64,000 bases of DNA, from NCBI RefSeq assembly GCF_900088415.1, contig NZ_FLLQ01000001.1:496001-560000 (forward strand), read 5' to 3'. The notes beneath the pieces are model-generated. The model saw only the letters and a list, made by a program, of their open reading frames with translations, made no database searches and was not told the origin of the DNA. Origin of the DNA: Vibrio mediterranei (lineage in GTDB: Bacteria; Pseudomonadota; Gammaproteobacteria; Enterobacterales; Vibrionaceae). The position numbers and the translations under genes were made by a program. This document shows, piece by piece, positions 35,952 through 45,239 of this stretch (positions are counted from its first letter, which is position 1; the number at the start of each line of letters is the position of its first letter).

Positions 35952-37148
35952 ATGTGGGCCTATGTTTCAGTGGCTTCCAAATCATCTCAATCTTTAATTT
36001 TGTTATCTGCTGTGTTTTTCAGTTGGGGTCTACTAACTTCTGCAAACAGTATATTAGTCCCCTATTTTCAATCGACATTTTCACTAAGCTACGAACAATC
36101 GATGCTTGTTCAACTGGCCTTTTATTTTGCTCCGTTTGCCATAAGCATTCCTACTTCTGCTTTAATGGCACGTAAAGGGTATAAATTAAGCCTGGCAGTA
36201 GCGCTTATACTCACATTTTTGGGCTCGCTCTTTTTGTGTATCAGTCTTTATGCTGACAGTTTTGTCTTCGCGTTAAGTGCCGTTTTTATAACCGCTATGG
36301 GAGTAGCTGCTTTGCAAGTTGTTGCTAACCCGTACATCATCAGAACCAGTAACGACCAGAACGAAACTAAGAGGTTAACGATCGCTTCAACGTTCAATTC
36401 GTTAGGTACAACTATCGGTCCTATTGTTCTTGGAGTCGCTATGATTTCCATCGGACTATCCAACATTTACTTAGTTTTATCCGCATTGCTTGTTTTGCTT
36501 GCCTGTACTTTGTACTCCTCATCGATAACCGATTATCGAAGCGCAGAGAGCGTGAAAATTCTAAGTCATCTGGCTACCTTACGTCACCAGCCTCAGTTTA
36601 TTTTTGGTGCTGCAACTATCTTTGTTTACGTAGGGGTCGAGGTGTCGATTGGTACCGTCACGATAAGTTACCTTTCTGATCCCAACATTGGAGGATTCAG
36701 TGCTCCAGTTGCCGCTACATTAATGAGCTTATACTGGGCTGGCTCCCTGCTTGGTCGTTTTGGATACAGCATTTTTGCCCAACGTCTTTCTGCGATGAAC
36801 ACGTTGTTCTCTGGTGCGTGTATTGCGATGATATTACTTTCAGTTGCTATCTTATCGCCGTCGCTTTTTGGCGGAGTCGCTCTAATAATGATTGGTCTGT
36901 GCAATTCATTTATGTATCCAATCATATTTTCTCGAGCGGTTTCAGGACTCGGTGATGCAAGTGGTGCAGCATCAGCGATTCTCATCATGTGCGGTATTGG
37001 TGGCGGAATTATCCCTATGATGCAAGCAACGCTAATTACAAGGTTTGATATCCCTACTAGTTACCTCATTCCTGTCCTCTGTTATGCCTTCATTGCTTCG
37101 TTCGCCTTCATCGCCAAAAAGCGAGGACTGTCCATCGTGACCGCATAG
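35952..37148 (+). CDS. MFS transporter, FucP/GlcP-like sugar-proton symporter family
   Basis: A 398-residue twelve-helix protein. The first third carries features of the fucose-galactose-glucose symporter branch: FFSWGLLTSANSILVPYFQ, QLAFYFAPFAISIPTSALMARKGYK and GVAALQVVANPYI. A GGAGGAGG ribosome site precedes the ATG. As the last gene of the PTS/mannosidase operon it may import a related sugar or expel a product such as glycerate or mannose; no direct evidence chooses between these. Its 3' end faces the convergent AmmeMemoRadiSam radical SAM gene 10 bases away, with no clear terminator. Confidence 0.87.
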   Translation: MWAYVSVASKSSQSLILLSAVFFSWGLLTSANSILVPYFQSTFSLSYEQSMLVQLAFYFAPFAISIPTSALMARKGYKLSLAVALILTFLGSLFLCISLYADSFVFALSAVFITAMGVAALQVVANPYIIRTSNDQNETKRLTIASTFNSLGTTIGPIVLGVAMISIGLSNIYLVLSALLVLLACTLYSSSITDYRSAESVKILSHLATLRHQPQFIFGAATIFVYVGVEVSIGTVTISYLSDPNIGGFSAPVAATLMSLYWAGSLLGRFGYSIFAQRLSAMNTLFSGACIAMILLSVAILSPSLFGGVALIMIGLCNSFMYPIIFSRAVSGLGDASGAASAILIMCGIGGGIIPMMQATLITRFDIPTSYLIPVLCYAFIASFAFIAKKRGLSIVTA

Positions 37149-37157
37149 CAACGTATC

Positions 37158-38237
37158 TTATCTCATTTGAACTGGTATCCGCTTTCTTCCCCACGGCTTG
37201 TCGCATTTCGCGAAACGTCCTGCAATTTGGTGGCCACAGTGGTGGCAAACGCCAGAGCTAGTTAGTGCGCAATCGCCGAGTTGGTGCCAGTTACGTGAGA
37301 GCACTTTATTATGACAGCTTGGGCAATAGGTACTGCTGCAAGCTTCATCGTGTACATTGCCCACATAGACATAGTGAAGACCGTTGTTAAGCGCTATGTT
37401 TCGCGCTCTGACTAAACTGTCCGCTGGTGTTCTGGTTTTATCGAGCATTTTGAAGTCTGGATGAAATGCGGTGAAATGAAGTGGCACTTCAGGTCCCAAA
37501 TTGTCCATGACCCACTGGGTCATGGCATCGATTTCAGCCGAGCTGTCGTTTTCGTCGGGGATAAGCAGAGTGGTAATTTCAAGCCAAACATCGGTTTCAT
37601 GCTTAAGATACCTCAGTGTCTCTAGTACCGGAGCAAGTTGCCCACTGCACACTTTATGATAGAAACGCTCAGTAAAAGCTTTGAGATCAATGTTGGCGGC
37701 GTCCATCACTGAGTAGAAGGTTTCTCGTGGCTTATCACACATGTAGCCTGCCGAAACTGCAACGGTATTTACTCCTGCCTCCTTACATGCGAGCGCCGTA
37801 TCGACAGCATATTCAAGAAAAATCACTGGATCGTTGTAGGTAAAAGCGATGCTATCACTTTGGTGTTTCGTCGCTGTTAAGGCAATTTGCTCAGGACTTG
37901 CCTGACTGCCTAACGTGTCAATTTGACGAGACTTACTGATATTCCAATTCTGGCAAAACTTGCACCCTAAATTACACCCAGCAGTCCCAAAAGAGAGTAC
38001 TGAACTACCCGGATAAAAATGGTTGAGAGGCTTTTTCTCTATAGGGTCAATGCAAAAACCACTCGAACGCCCATAGGTGGTTAACACTATCTCACCATCA
38101 ATGGCTTGACGAACAAAGCATGCGCCGCGCTTGCCCTCTCTAAGGGTGCAAAAACGAGGACAAACCGTGCAAGTGACTCTTCCATCGTCCTGCAAATGCC
38201 AAAATTGTGTACGGTGATTGGCGTTAACTGGTTCCAT
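37158..38237 (-). CDS. amrS: AmmeMemoRadiSam system radical SAM enzyme
   Basis: A 359-residue radical S-adenosylmethionine protein. The [4Fe-4S] motif is CNLGCKFC inside FGTAGCNLGCKFCQNWNIS. An N-terminal cysteine set, CTVCPRFCTLREGKRGACFVR, resembles that of pyruvate-formate-lyase-activating relatives, and a C-terminal zinc-ribbon-like region has CPSC and CHHCG pairs. The three-protein set AMMECR1, Memo and this enzyme is widespread but its chemistry is not settled; a modification or radical-dependent reaction has been proposed. It is divergent from the Memo/AMMECR1 pair across 57 bases, which completes the set. Confidence 0.93.
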   Translation of the reverse strand: MEPVNANHRTQFWHLQDDGRVTCTVCPRFCTLREGKRGACFVRQAIDGEIVLTTYGRSSGFCIDPIEKKPLNHFYPGSSVLSFGTAGCNLGCKFCQNWNISKSRQIDTLGSQASPEQIALTATKHQSDSIAFTYNDPVIFLEYAVDTALACKEAGVNTVAVSAGYMCDKPRETFYSVMDAANIDLKAFTERFYHKVCSGQLAPVLETLRYLKHETDVWLEITTLLIPDENDSSAEIDAMTQWVMDNLGPEVPLHFTAFHPDFKMLDKTRTPADSLVRARNIALNNGLHYVYVGNVHDEACSSTYCPSCHNKVLSRNWHQLGDCALTSSGVCHHCGHQIAGRFAKCDKPWGRKRIPVQMR

Positions 38238-38294
38238 CTCACACCTTCATTCAGTACAAAAACTATACTAATGAGTATATACATTTGATGTTAT

Positions 38295-39110
38295 ATGAGT
38301 GGAAAAATGACGATTAGACCTCCTGCTGTCGCGGGCCGTTTTTATAACAAAGATACTAAGCAACTCACTAGACAAGTAAACCAGTTATTGGCTGAACCTA
38401 GCGTCAGAGACGCAGAGACATGTAACGTTCAGAATAATCTGCGAGGACTTATTGTTCCACACGCAGGCTATGTATTTTCAGGAGAAACAGCAGGATTAGC
38501 GTACCATCAGTTGCAATCTGTCGCTCAGCAGTTTTCACGAGTGATTTTAGTTGGTCCTAGTCATCGAGTCGCGTTTCACGGATGTGCATTACCTTCTGTG
38601 GGTGCCTTTGAAACACCTCTAGGCCGCGTGAGCATTGACCGAGATTGTGTCAAGTTACTTGCCGACAATTCCATGGTATCGATTAACGATCAAGCACATG
38701 CTCAAGAACATAGCTTGGAAGTACAACTTCCCTTTCTTCAAACGGTATTGGATGACTTTCAACTGCTGCCCATCGTCACAGGACAAGTTAGTGCCTTAGA
38801 GATTGCCAAACTTATTGAGCCAATATGGGACAGCAAGACCTTATTGGTGATCAGCACTGATCTTAGTCACTTTCATCGCTATTCTGAGTGCCAACGCCTT
38901 GACCGGCAGACCTGCAACAAAATTGAGTCAGGCATGACGACGATTACCCCACACGAAGCGTGCGGTTCAACCGGTGTTAATGCCGTAATCCATCTTATTT
39001 CAACCAAACAATACCAGCTACAGCGTCTCACTTTGATTAATTCCGGAGACACTGAATATGGTGATAAACAAAGGGTCGTTGGTTATGTCAGTTACACAAT
39101 CTGCCGCTAA
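38295..39110 (+). CDS. amrB: AmmeMemoRadiSam system protein B (Memo family)
   Basis: A 271-residue Memo-family protein related to class III non-haem iron dioxygenases. The opening IRPPAVAGRFYNKD is the family start; an in-frame ATG at 38307 would begin right before it and may be the real start. Metal-site residues are visible in LIVPHAGYVFSGETA, RVILVGPSHRV and AHAQEHSLEVQLPFLQTV (conserved His and Glu). The end, GDTEYGDKQRVVGYVSYT, also fits the family. Its 3' end overlaps the AMMECR1 gene, showing co-translation. It functions, by context, with the divergent radical SAM protein. Confidence 0.92.
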   Translation: MSGKMTIRPPAVAGRFYNKDTKQLTRQVNQLLAEPSVRDAETCNVQNNLRGLIVPHAGYVFSGETAGLAYHQLQSVAQQFSRVILVGPSHRVAFHGCALPSVGAFETPLGRVSIDRDCVKLLADNSMVSINDQAHAQEHSLEVQLPFLQTVLDDFQLLPIVTGQVSALEIAKLIEPIWDSKTLLVISTDLSHFHRYSECQRLDRQTCNKIESGMTTITPHEACGSTGVNAVIHLISTKQYQLQRLTLINSGDTEYGDKQRVVGYVSYTICR

Positions 39111-39696
39111 TCCATCGAAAAGTACGCTAACCCATAGCGAGCTTTCTATGTTGCTCGACGTGGTTGAACACACCATTTATTGCTATTTGAATGAACTACC
39201 GCTACCGAAAGTACTGGTACAAGATTACCCAGAAAGTTTGGCTTTACCCGGGGCTTGCTTTGTCACGCTAACCGTAAACAATCAGCTGCAAGGCTGCATT
39301 GGCACAACAGTGGCACAGATTCCCTTAGTACTAGAAGTAGAGAGAAAAGCTTGGGCAGCGGCTTGCCAAGATAGACGATTTACCCCTCTTCAAAAACATC
39401 AAGCCGAAGCGCTTAACATTGAGGTTTCCGTACTGACACAACCCGAACTCCTGTACGTTGATTCGGAACAAGACTTACTACAGCACCTTTCCTTGCACCA
39501 GTGCGGTGTGACGTTAAAGGACGGAAAAAAAGGCGCGTTATTCTTACCCCAAGTTTGGGAACAACTCCCTAATCCGGCTCAATTCTTAGGACACCTAAAA
39601 CAAAAAGCCGGGTGGTCTCTAGATTTTTGGAGTGATTCGATACAAGTCGCCACTTTCGAAGTGCAAGCATTAAGCCGCCCATTCCGCAGGCTATAG
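39085..39696 (+). CDS. amrA: AMMECR1-domain protein (AmmeMemoRadiSam system protein A)
   Basis: About 203 residues from ATG 39085, which has AAGGG 9 bases before it; an in-frame ATG at 39058 would give nine more residues. The AMMECR1 domain shows GACFVTLTVNNQLQGCIGTTVAQIPLVLEV, containing the invariant LQGCIGT-type motif, and later DRRFTPLQKHQAEALNIEVSVLTQPE and GKKGALFLPQVWEQLPNPAQFL. This is the third member of the AmmeMemoRadiSam set. It overlaps the Memo gene by 26 bases, consistent with coupled translation. Its biochemical role is unresolved. Confidence 0.92.
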   Translation: MSVTQSAANPSKSTLTHSELSMLLDVVEHTIYCYLNELPLPKVLVQDYPESLALPGACFVTLTVNNQLQGCIGTTVAQIPLVLEVERKAWAAACQDRRFTPLQKHQAEALNIEVSVLTQPELLYVDSEQDLLQHLSLHQCGVTLKDGKKGALFLPQVWEQLPNPAQFLGHLKQKAGWSLDFWSDSIQVATFEVQALSRPFRRL

Positions 39697-39713
39697 ATAT
39701 TCTAACGCTTTGA

Positions 39714-40790
39714 TTAATAACCAGTGAGCTCCATATATCCTCTACCCTGATGAGATCCTTCAACGATAATTGGACCTTCCCAATATGGGATGGATAGTGG
39801 CATTTTGGCGTTAGAATTAAGTGCTGAAAGCTTTACGTTAATGCCCTGAGACACGACTTTTAGTATCCACTGCGTTGGGTATGATTGGCCTTCAATTATC
39901 GTTTGTTGAACGGCTGACAGTTCTAGATCGTTTTGAGTCAAAGTAATGCCTCGACCATCTTTATACATTAATCGCCCATAGGAATAACTCGCTTGTCCGG
40001 TCGCAGCATCACGCAATTGAAAGACCACCAAACTCGTTGCTTCGTCTAACCGTATTGCGAACCAATCCCATCCTTGTTGAGAATCGAGCAAAAATTGAGA
40101 GCTCCACTCTCGGTCTATCCAGCCTTGTCCAGATACCTGATGGCTTTCTCCATTAATCGATACAGTACCGTGAACTTCGATAAAGGGCTGGCTGTAATAA
40201 TACGATGCAACCTTTCCGTCAGCGCTTTTCTCGCTATAACCCTCATCACCTTGTTTTTGATAGGGAGCGGTTCGAGTCAATGACAATTGATAGCCGAACT
40301 GGTTTGATGCGACATCAAGATTGGCAGGGAAAAGATCGTTGGTTGTGGAAGTCCATTGCCAATCATCAATAAAGACTTGAAACGGTTCGCTTGATACGTC
40401 CGCTATTTCTGGGTGCTGGCGAGACCACTTCTCATCTGCAAGATGAATATCAGGGGTTGTAATCGCACTGTGCGCCATAAAGATCTGCTGGCTTTGCCAT
40501 CCATTTTCATTCGCTGGTGCCTCAGAACTCACCGCCAAGCGAAACTGTGTCCATTGAATGCCATATTCTCGGCCTTCGGCATCCTGCAAGTTTGCCGTCA
40601 GATACCACCACTCTTGGCGAAAGTCGTTGTGGGCTTGATGATCTTCTGGAAAAGAAAGGATGCGACCACCTTTAACCTCTTCAAATTGACCATCATCGGA
40701 TCCTAGCATTTGACCAAAACTTGGAGCGTCAGGTTCACCGCAACCAATAAGGATTAGAGCCGACAATATCGCCATCATCTGTTTGAACAT
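39714..40790 (-). CDS. AttH/CrtC-like lipoprotein with lipocalin-type domains
   Basis: A 358-residue lipoprotein. The start at ATG 40790 is favoured: it gives a lipobox signal MFKQMMAILSALILIGC (Cys17) and its ATG overlaps the upstream stop by one base (TAATG). A longer in-frame reading back into the permease gene adds an unlikely histidine/arginine-rich prefix. The mature part matches the AttH/hydroxyneurosporene synthase-like fold: QEWWYLTANLQDAEGREYGIQWTQFRL and GQGWIDREWSSQFLLDSQQGWDWFAIRL. Despite the carotenoid-enzyme relation, in this operon context it is probably the outer component of an Att-type ABC system. The cargo is unknown. Confidence 0.87.
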   Translation of the reverse strand: MFKQMMAILSALILIGCGEPDAPSFGQMLGSDDGQFEEVKGGRILSFPEDHQAHNDFRQEWWYLTANLQDAEGREYGIQWTQFRLAVSSEAPANENGWQSQQIFMAHSAITTPDIHLADEKWSRQHPEIADVSSEPFQVFIDDWQWTSTTNDLFPANLDVASNQFGYQLSLTRTAPYQKQGDEGYSEKSADGKVASYYYSQPFIEVHGTVSINGESHQVSGQGWIDREWSSQFLLDSQQGWDWFAIRLDEATSLVVFQLRDAATGQASYSYGRLMYKDGRGITLTQNDLELSAVQQTIIEGQSYPTQWILKVVSQGINVKLSALNSNAKMPLSIPYWEGPIIVEGSHQGRGYMELTGY

Positions 40791-43270
40791 TACAGTACCT
40801 CGCTTTGCAAACTTGCGACCACAGGACGTGTCACCAAACGCCACAAAGGAATAATGGTCGCGACGATGGTCACGACTACGGTTATAGTCGCAAGGCGAGC
40901 CACATCCATCCAACTCCAAACAAAGTTTAAACTCCAACCAAATGCTCTCAGTGTCACAATATCAGTCAGCACATAACCGACTAATGCGCCCAGTGGCAAG
41001 GCAACTAACAATGTGAACAGCACCAGGGTAACCATTTGCCCTACCACCATAACAAACAATTGCGATTTGTTGACGCCCAGTGCATAAAGCCGAGCGATAG
41101 CTGCTTTACGAGCGTCCAGTAGCATAAAACAGGAAGTAAATAAGCCGATAACAGCGACGAGTAACGTCACACCATTGAGAGCGCTGGTAATAGCAAAGGT
41201 TTGAGCAAATATATTGAGCGCAATCGCCTTAATTTCTGCCTGATCAAACAATTGACTGGAGTGTAAATTCAGTTTGGCTTTTAATGCCTGCTGCATATCT
41301 TCTCGGTTACCACTCACCTTCACACCTAAACTGCTTGGCACCATCGAGAACCCTTGTAACTGCCATAACTCAGGCGAGATAAGCACTTCGCCATCGGGCG
41401 AACCATAATCATAAAAAATGGCACCGACCGTCAGTGTCATCCCAGACATAAAGTCTCTCGGCAGCTCACTTCCCAGTACTAATCCCAGTTTCACCGCCAT
41501 CGGCTCACTAATAGCCACGACATCCCCAGCATAGAAACGGGACCAAAAATCATTGACTTGTGATTGAAACACCATGGTTTGTTCTAAGGTTATACGATCT
41601 TTGGTACCTAATCGCGTAGGCAGTCCACTGACGTTAGATTGCACATAATATTGCTTATAGACCTCTTCAACACCGTCGAACTGAGCTAACGTCTGCTCGA
41701 CTTTAGTCATGTCACTTTGTGCAGGACTGACGTAAATATCCGCATGCAGGCGCTGCTCTAGCCAATGTTTCAATGTCGACTCGAAACTGCCCACCAAGGT
41801 GTTCATTCCTATGTTAGCGGTAATAGCCAACAACAGCGCCATCATAGCCAAAGACAAAGGTGCAATCAGTTCCCGCAATTCTGCAAACAAATACTGGACC
41901 AACCCAGTAGAGGTTTTGCGTTCTGCTATTCGAGCTAGCAGGCTAAGAGACTTGGGCAGCAACATTGGAATCGCAACAATAAACACACCCAGCCAAAACA
42001 TCGTTAAGCGAAAATAACTGCTCAACCAAAGGCCAATGAGTGCTACTGCTACAAGTATCAGCCCAACGATCATCAAGCGGTTTTCATTGCTCTGTTCAGG
42101 AGATTGATAGAATCCACCGTGGGAGGATAAGGGTTGTTGTACCCTTTGCTTAAAATGATGCCAACAAGCGAACAATGCCGCAGCTAGCGTAAGTAGCAAT
42201 GCCTGAGCCCACCATTGCCATTGCCATGTGCCAGGCAGTAACGTTGCGCCGTAAAGCTGCTCTAAGGTGAGTGCTACCGTGGGATGTAACCAATGACTTA
42301 ATTGGATACCAAAGACAAACCCAAAACTGGTGCCCACAGTAACCAAGAGCACCAGTTCTAAAATCAGCGCCAAGAAAACCGTGTTAGGTGTGAGCCCCGC
42401 TTGCTGCACTTGCACCAATAGCCGATTGCGTTTCAGTAAGCTGTATTTCACACCGTTATAGGCAATGAATAGCCCAACCAGAAATGCCAACATACTCATT
42501 GCGGTAAGGTTGAGGTGAAAGCTTTCTGTCAGTGACCCAAGGTCTGAGCTTTTTGTATTGGCAACCCATTGTGCTTTGCCTGATATCAACGCTTGCCACT
42601 TAGTATCGTCCGCCACCTTGTTATCTAGTATGGCAATGTAGCTCAGCTGCCCCTGCTTGTTCAGCAAACGCTGGGCAAAGCTGATATCTACCAGCAGACG
42701 ACTTCCCAACTGCCATTCGTCAGGTACTACAACAAACTGGATAGCAATGTCGTCCAAAACCGCGGTCTTAGCGCCGCCCATCCTTTGATACTGAGTTTCG
42801 CTTACAATGACAAAAGGTTCGCCATTCATCAAATTCGCCAGAGGCAACGCTGAATTAGATAAAGACACATCATCACTCTCTGACTGTAATCGAGAGCGTG
42901 AAGTGACGGCCGCTACAATATCACTTCCTTGGATAGAATAACGTCGCCCAGTATCATCTCTCACTCGACCCTCAAGTATTGGCAACGATTGACTCAATCC
43001 AGATTGACGCAATGAAAAGTACACCGATTCCGCAAGATAGCGCCGTCCAGGCATTGGAATGACTAGATAACTCGCCTTGACGCTAAGCGATTCTGCTGAT
43101 TCCGCGTAACTGCGTTTGGCGTTTAAATTGATCGCTTGCACGGCCACAAACAACGTCACTGCCAAGATAATGCCGATAAGAATAGCGAGTGCCTGTAAAG
43201 GCGCTTGACGATAGTGAGCCGCAGAAATGGAGAGAGCAACGCGTAGATGGGCTCCTTTACGGTGTTTCAT
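40790..43270 (-). CDS. ABC transporter permease, FtsX/MacB-like, two repeats
   Basis: An 826-residue inner-membrane protein with an N-terminal helix (about 18-42), a large periplasmic region, then two sets of helices typical of FtsX-domain permeases (about 255-380 and 695-820); a further helix group lies around 395-480. This large form resembles AttF/AttG-type or LolE-like permeases that work by mechanotransmission rather than import. It overlaps the ATPase gene by 14 bases and the lipoprotein gene by one, so the three are one operon. It probably moves a lipophilic or envelope substrate. Confidence 0.87.
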   Translation of the reverse strand: MKHRKGAHLRVALSISAAHYRQAPLQALAILIGIILAVTLFVAVQAINLNAKRSYAESAESLSVKASYLVIPMPGRRYLAESVYFSLRQSGLSQSLPILEGRVRDDTGRRYSIQGSDIVAAVTSRSRLQSESDDVSLSNSALPLANLMNGEPFVIVSETQYQRMGGAKTAVLDDIAIQFVVVPDEWQLGSRLLVDISFAQRLLNKQGQLSYIAILDNKVADDTKWQALISGKAQWVANTKSSDLGSLTESFHLNLTAMSMLAFLVGLFIAYNGVKYSLLKRNRLLVQVQQAGLTPNTVFLALILELVLLVTVGTSFGFVFGIQLSHWLHPTVALTLEQLYGATLLPGTWQWQWWAQALLLTLAAALFACWHHFKQRVQQPLSSHGGFYQSPEQSNENRLMIVGLILVAVALIGLWLSSYFRLTMFWLGVFIVAIPMLLPKSLSLLARIAERKTSTGLVQYLFAELRELIAPLSLAMMALLLAITANIGMNTLVGSFESTLKHWLEQRLHADIYVSPAQSDMTKVEQTLAQFDGVEEVYKQYYVQSNVSGLPTRLGTKDRITLEQTMVFQSQVNDFWSRFYAGDVVAISEPMAVKLGLVLGSELPRDFMSGMTLTVGAIFYDYGSPDGEVLISPELWQLQGFSMVPSSLGVKVSGNREDMQQALKAKLNLHSSQLFDQAEIKAIALNIFAQTFAITSALNGVTLLVAVIGLFTSCFMLLDARKAAIARLYALGVNKSQLFVMVVGQMVTLVLFTLLVALPLGALVGYVLTDIVTLRAFGWSLNFVWSWMDVARLATITVVVTIVATIIPLWRLVTRPVVASLQSEVL

Positions 43271-43964
43271 AAAGCAATCCGTTTTCTAGACGGCAACGTC
43301 GCCGCATAAACGCCGCACATTCTTCGCTGTGAGTGACAAGCAAAACAGATGTATTTCCTTCGCGGGTAATATCTTCTAACAGTCGCATCACTTCCAAGCC
43401 CGCTTTCTGGTCAAGGTTTCCGGTGGGTTCATCTGCCAAAAGCAATGCGGGTTGATGCGCCAACGCTCTTGCAATCGCCACTCGTTGTTGTTGACCACCT
43501 GATAACGCAGAAACATGGCGTTCAAGCAGTGGTTGAATATCCAATTTAGCGACTAAATAGTCGCACCAAGCGTTCCACTTCCGCTTGTTTAAACTTAAAG
43601 GAAACTCAATATTCTGTCGGACATTTAACGGCGTTAGCAAGTTAAATTGCTGAAACACTACGCCAAGTTTGTGGTGACGAAAATAGCCCCATTGCTTATC
43701 GTTCCACGTTTGCACCAATTCACCAGCCAACTCTAAGGTCCCACTGGTCATTGGCTCGAAACCACCCAAAATATTCAATAGCGTGCTCTTGCCACTACCA
43801 CTTGCGCCAGTGAGTGCCATGCTCTCTCCTTCCGCCAGCGACAAGTTCACTCTGTCCAATACGTGATGAGATTCTTTGCCGTCAATAAACGTTTTGACCG
43901 CATCTTTAAGTACAACTACCGGCCTTGGTAAAACCATCGCTCTTGGCACTATCGAGCTTTCCAT
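43257..43964 (-). CDS. ABC transporter ATPase, LolD/MacB-like
   Basis: A 235-residue ATPase with Walker A GASGSGKST (about 56-64), Q-loop VVFQQFNLLTPLNVRQNIEFPLSL, signature LSGGQQQRVAIARAL, Walker B ALLLADEPTGNLD and the switch TVSLLVTHSEE-type histidine. The GNLDQKAG sequence after Walker B places it in the LolD/MacB/FtsE group that pairs with FtsX-like permeases. It is first in a three-gene minus-strand operon with the large permease and the AttH-like lipoprotein. The first ten residues (MESSIVPRAM) are outside the fold, so an internal start is possible. Confidence 0.9.
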   Translation of the reverse strand: MESSIVPRAMVLPRPVVVLKDAVKTFIDGKESHHVLDRVNLSLAEGESMALTGASGSGKSTLLNILGGFEPMTSGTLELAGELVQTWNDKQWGYFRHHKLGVVFQQFNLLTPLNVRQNIEFPLSLNKRKWNAWCDYLVAKLDIQPLLERHVSALSGGQQQRVAIARALAHQPALLLADEPTGNLDQKAGLEVMRLLEDITREGNTSVLLVTHSEECAAFMRRRCRLENGLLYETP

Positions 43965-44173
43965 CCAGATTCCTTATTTGGGTTGGATACTTTATACGTA
44001 CTCGTTAAGGTAACGGATGCTTACCTTGTTGAGCGAGCTAATTATCGAAATTATAACGGATATTTCTTGTGCATTGCGCCCACTCGTTAGCTAAGTCATT
44101 GTGTTTTCGTTAATCCGCTGCGTCATTTCACATATTCCTGAAAGAAATCGTTCTTTGAACCATAAATTAAACT

Positions 44174-44198
44174 ATATTGATACAAAATGTATCAATAT
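44174..44198. promoter_or_regulatory. 25-bp perfect palindrome, candidate IclR-family operator
   Basis: Two perfect 11-base arms, ATATTGATACA and its complement, flank AAA. The core TGATACA-N3-TGTATCA resembles KdgR-type operators (TGAAACA-N3-TGTTTCA). It ends 3 bases before the likely start codon of the SMP-30 gene, with an IclR-family gene just downstream. Confidence 0.7.
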
Positions 44199-44200
44199 GG

Positions 44201-45136
44201 ATGATTAAAATGCATTCAGTAAAAGGAATTAGAACAACCATTGGCGAGTCGCCTATTTGGAAACCCGACACCAATAGTCTCATCTGGGTCGAAGCTGCAG
44301 GTAGTGAGATTTTTGAGTATTCGATTCACAGCCAGAGTACCCAAGTCTTTCACGTACCTTTTGATATCACGGCGATTGCACGATGTGAGGGCAATGGTTG
44401 GATATGTGCTAGCAAACAGGGACTGTTTTATTGTACTTCGAGTTTTGACGATTTTACTCCTATCGCTGATCCTTGCTTTGGTTCAACTAAGCTTCATTTA
44501 AATGATGCGGTTACGGCGCCGAATGGTCATTTATGGTTTGGTTCGATGAACCACAAGCAACTTGAAGCTCCTGATGGCAAGCTTTACCGACTAACGGCGA
44601 ACACCGCGCTTGAAATGGATTCTGGATTCAGCGTCGCCAACGGCATAGCGTTTAACCCAGCACTCAAACGCGCCTACTGTTCAAATATGTTCCAAAGAAA
44701 AGTATATGAATATCAACTCGATGATTCGATGACCCAAATAATTGAAAAGGCGGTGTTTGTTGAGCTCGATGAGTGCAAGGGCTATCCTGATGGGCTGTCC
44801 GTTGATCGCCACGGAAACCTGTATATCTGTCACTGGGACTGCGGCATCATTTCCTATTACACTCCATCACAGAACAAAATAGGTCATGCCACACAACTTG
44901 GTGAAATCAATCTTGCAGTTAAGCACGCTACGCGCTGTACTTTTGGCGGCGAAGATTTCAATACCTTATTCGTCACAACAGCAGATTATGAGCTCACCAC
45001 TCAAGAGTCGGTGTTATATCCCAGTTCAGGAGAACTCTTTATTCTCGATGCGCCAACTCAAGGACGAGAAGAGTATCGGGTCAATACCGACATTTTGCCC
45101 CACTCAAATCAAGTCAATGTCTCTTTAACCAGTTGA
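44201..45136 (+). CDS. SMP-30/gluconolactonase family lactonase
   Basis: About 312 residues (ATG at 44201, or 44210 starting MHSVKGIRTT). It is a six-bladed propeller sugar-lactone hydrolase. The metal ligands and catalytic residues of the family are visible: GESPIW (Glu), LHLNDAVTAPNGHLWFGSM (Asn), SVANGIAF (Asn) and GYPDGLSVDRHGNLYICHWDCG (Asp). No signal peptide is seen, so it acts in the cytoplasm, opening an aldonolactone in a sugar-oxidation pathway. A 25-bp palindrome covers the region just upstream, and an IclR-family gene follows by 103 bases. The sugar is unknown. Confidence 0.92.
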   Translation: MIKMHSVKGIRTTIGESPIWKPDTNSLIWVEAAGSEIFEYSIHSQSTQVFHVPFDITAIARCEGNGWICASKQGLFYCTSSFDDFTPIADPCFGSTKLHLNDAVTAPNGHLWFGSMNHKQLEAPDGKLYRLTANTALEMDSGFSVANGIAFNPALKRAYCSNMFQRKVYEYQLDDSMTQIIEKAVFVELDECKGYPDGLSVDRHGNLYICHWDCGIISYYTPSQNKIGHATQLGEINLAVKHATRCTFGGEDFNTLFVTTADYELTTQESVLYPSSGELFILDAPTQGREEYRVNTDILPHSNQVNVSLTS

Positions 45137-45181
45137 AACTCGTAAAATACTTTGGGAATATAAAGCCTTGCTGCCCAAATG

Positions 45182-45197
45182 ACTGCGTTAACGCAGT
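45182..45197. promoter_or_regulatory. 16-bp perfect palindrome before the IclR gene
   Basis: ACTGCGTTAACGCAGT lies 46 bases after the lactonase stop and 43 bases before the IclR gene. It differs from the palindrome at 44174, so it is either a separate operator or a short hairpin. Confidence 0.45.
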
Positions 45198-45239
45198 GAG
45201 ATTGGATATTATTTTAGGGTGAGCTTTTAAAAGGAATCT

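Noticed and set aside
40791..40937. Longer start for the AttH-like lipoprotein
   Set aside because: The upstream extension lies inside the permease gene and is rich in His/Arg/Ser without a signal; the lipobox start at 40790 with a one-base stop/start overlap is far more plausible.
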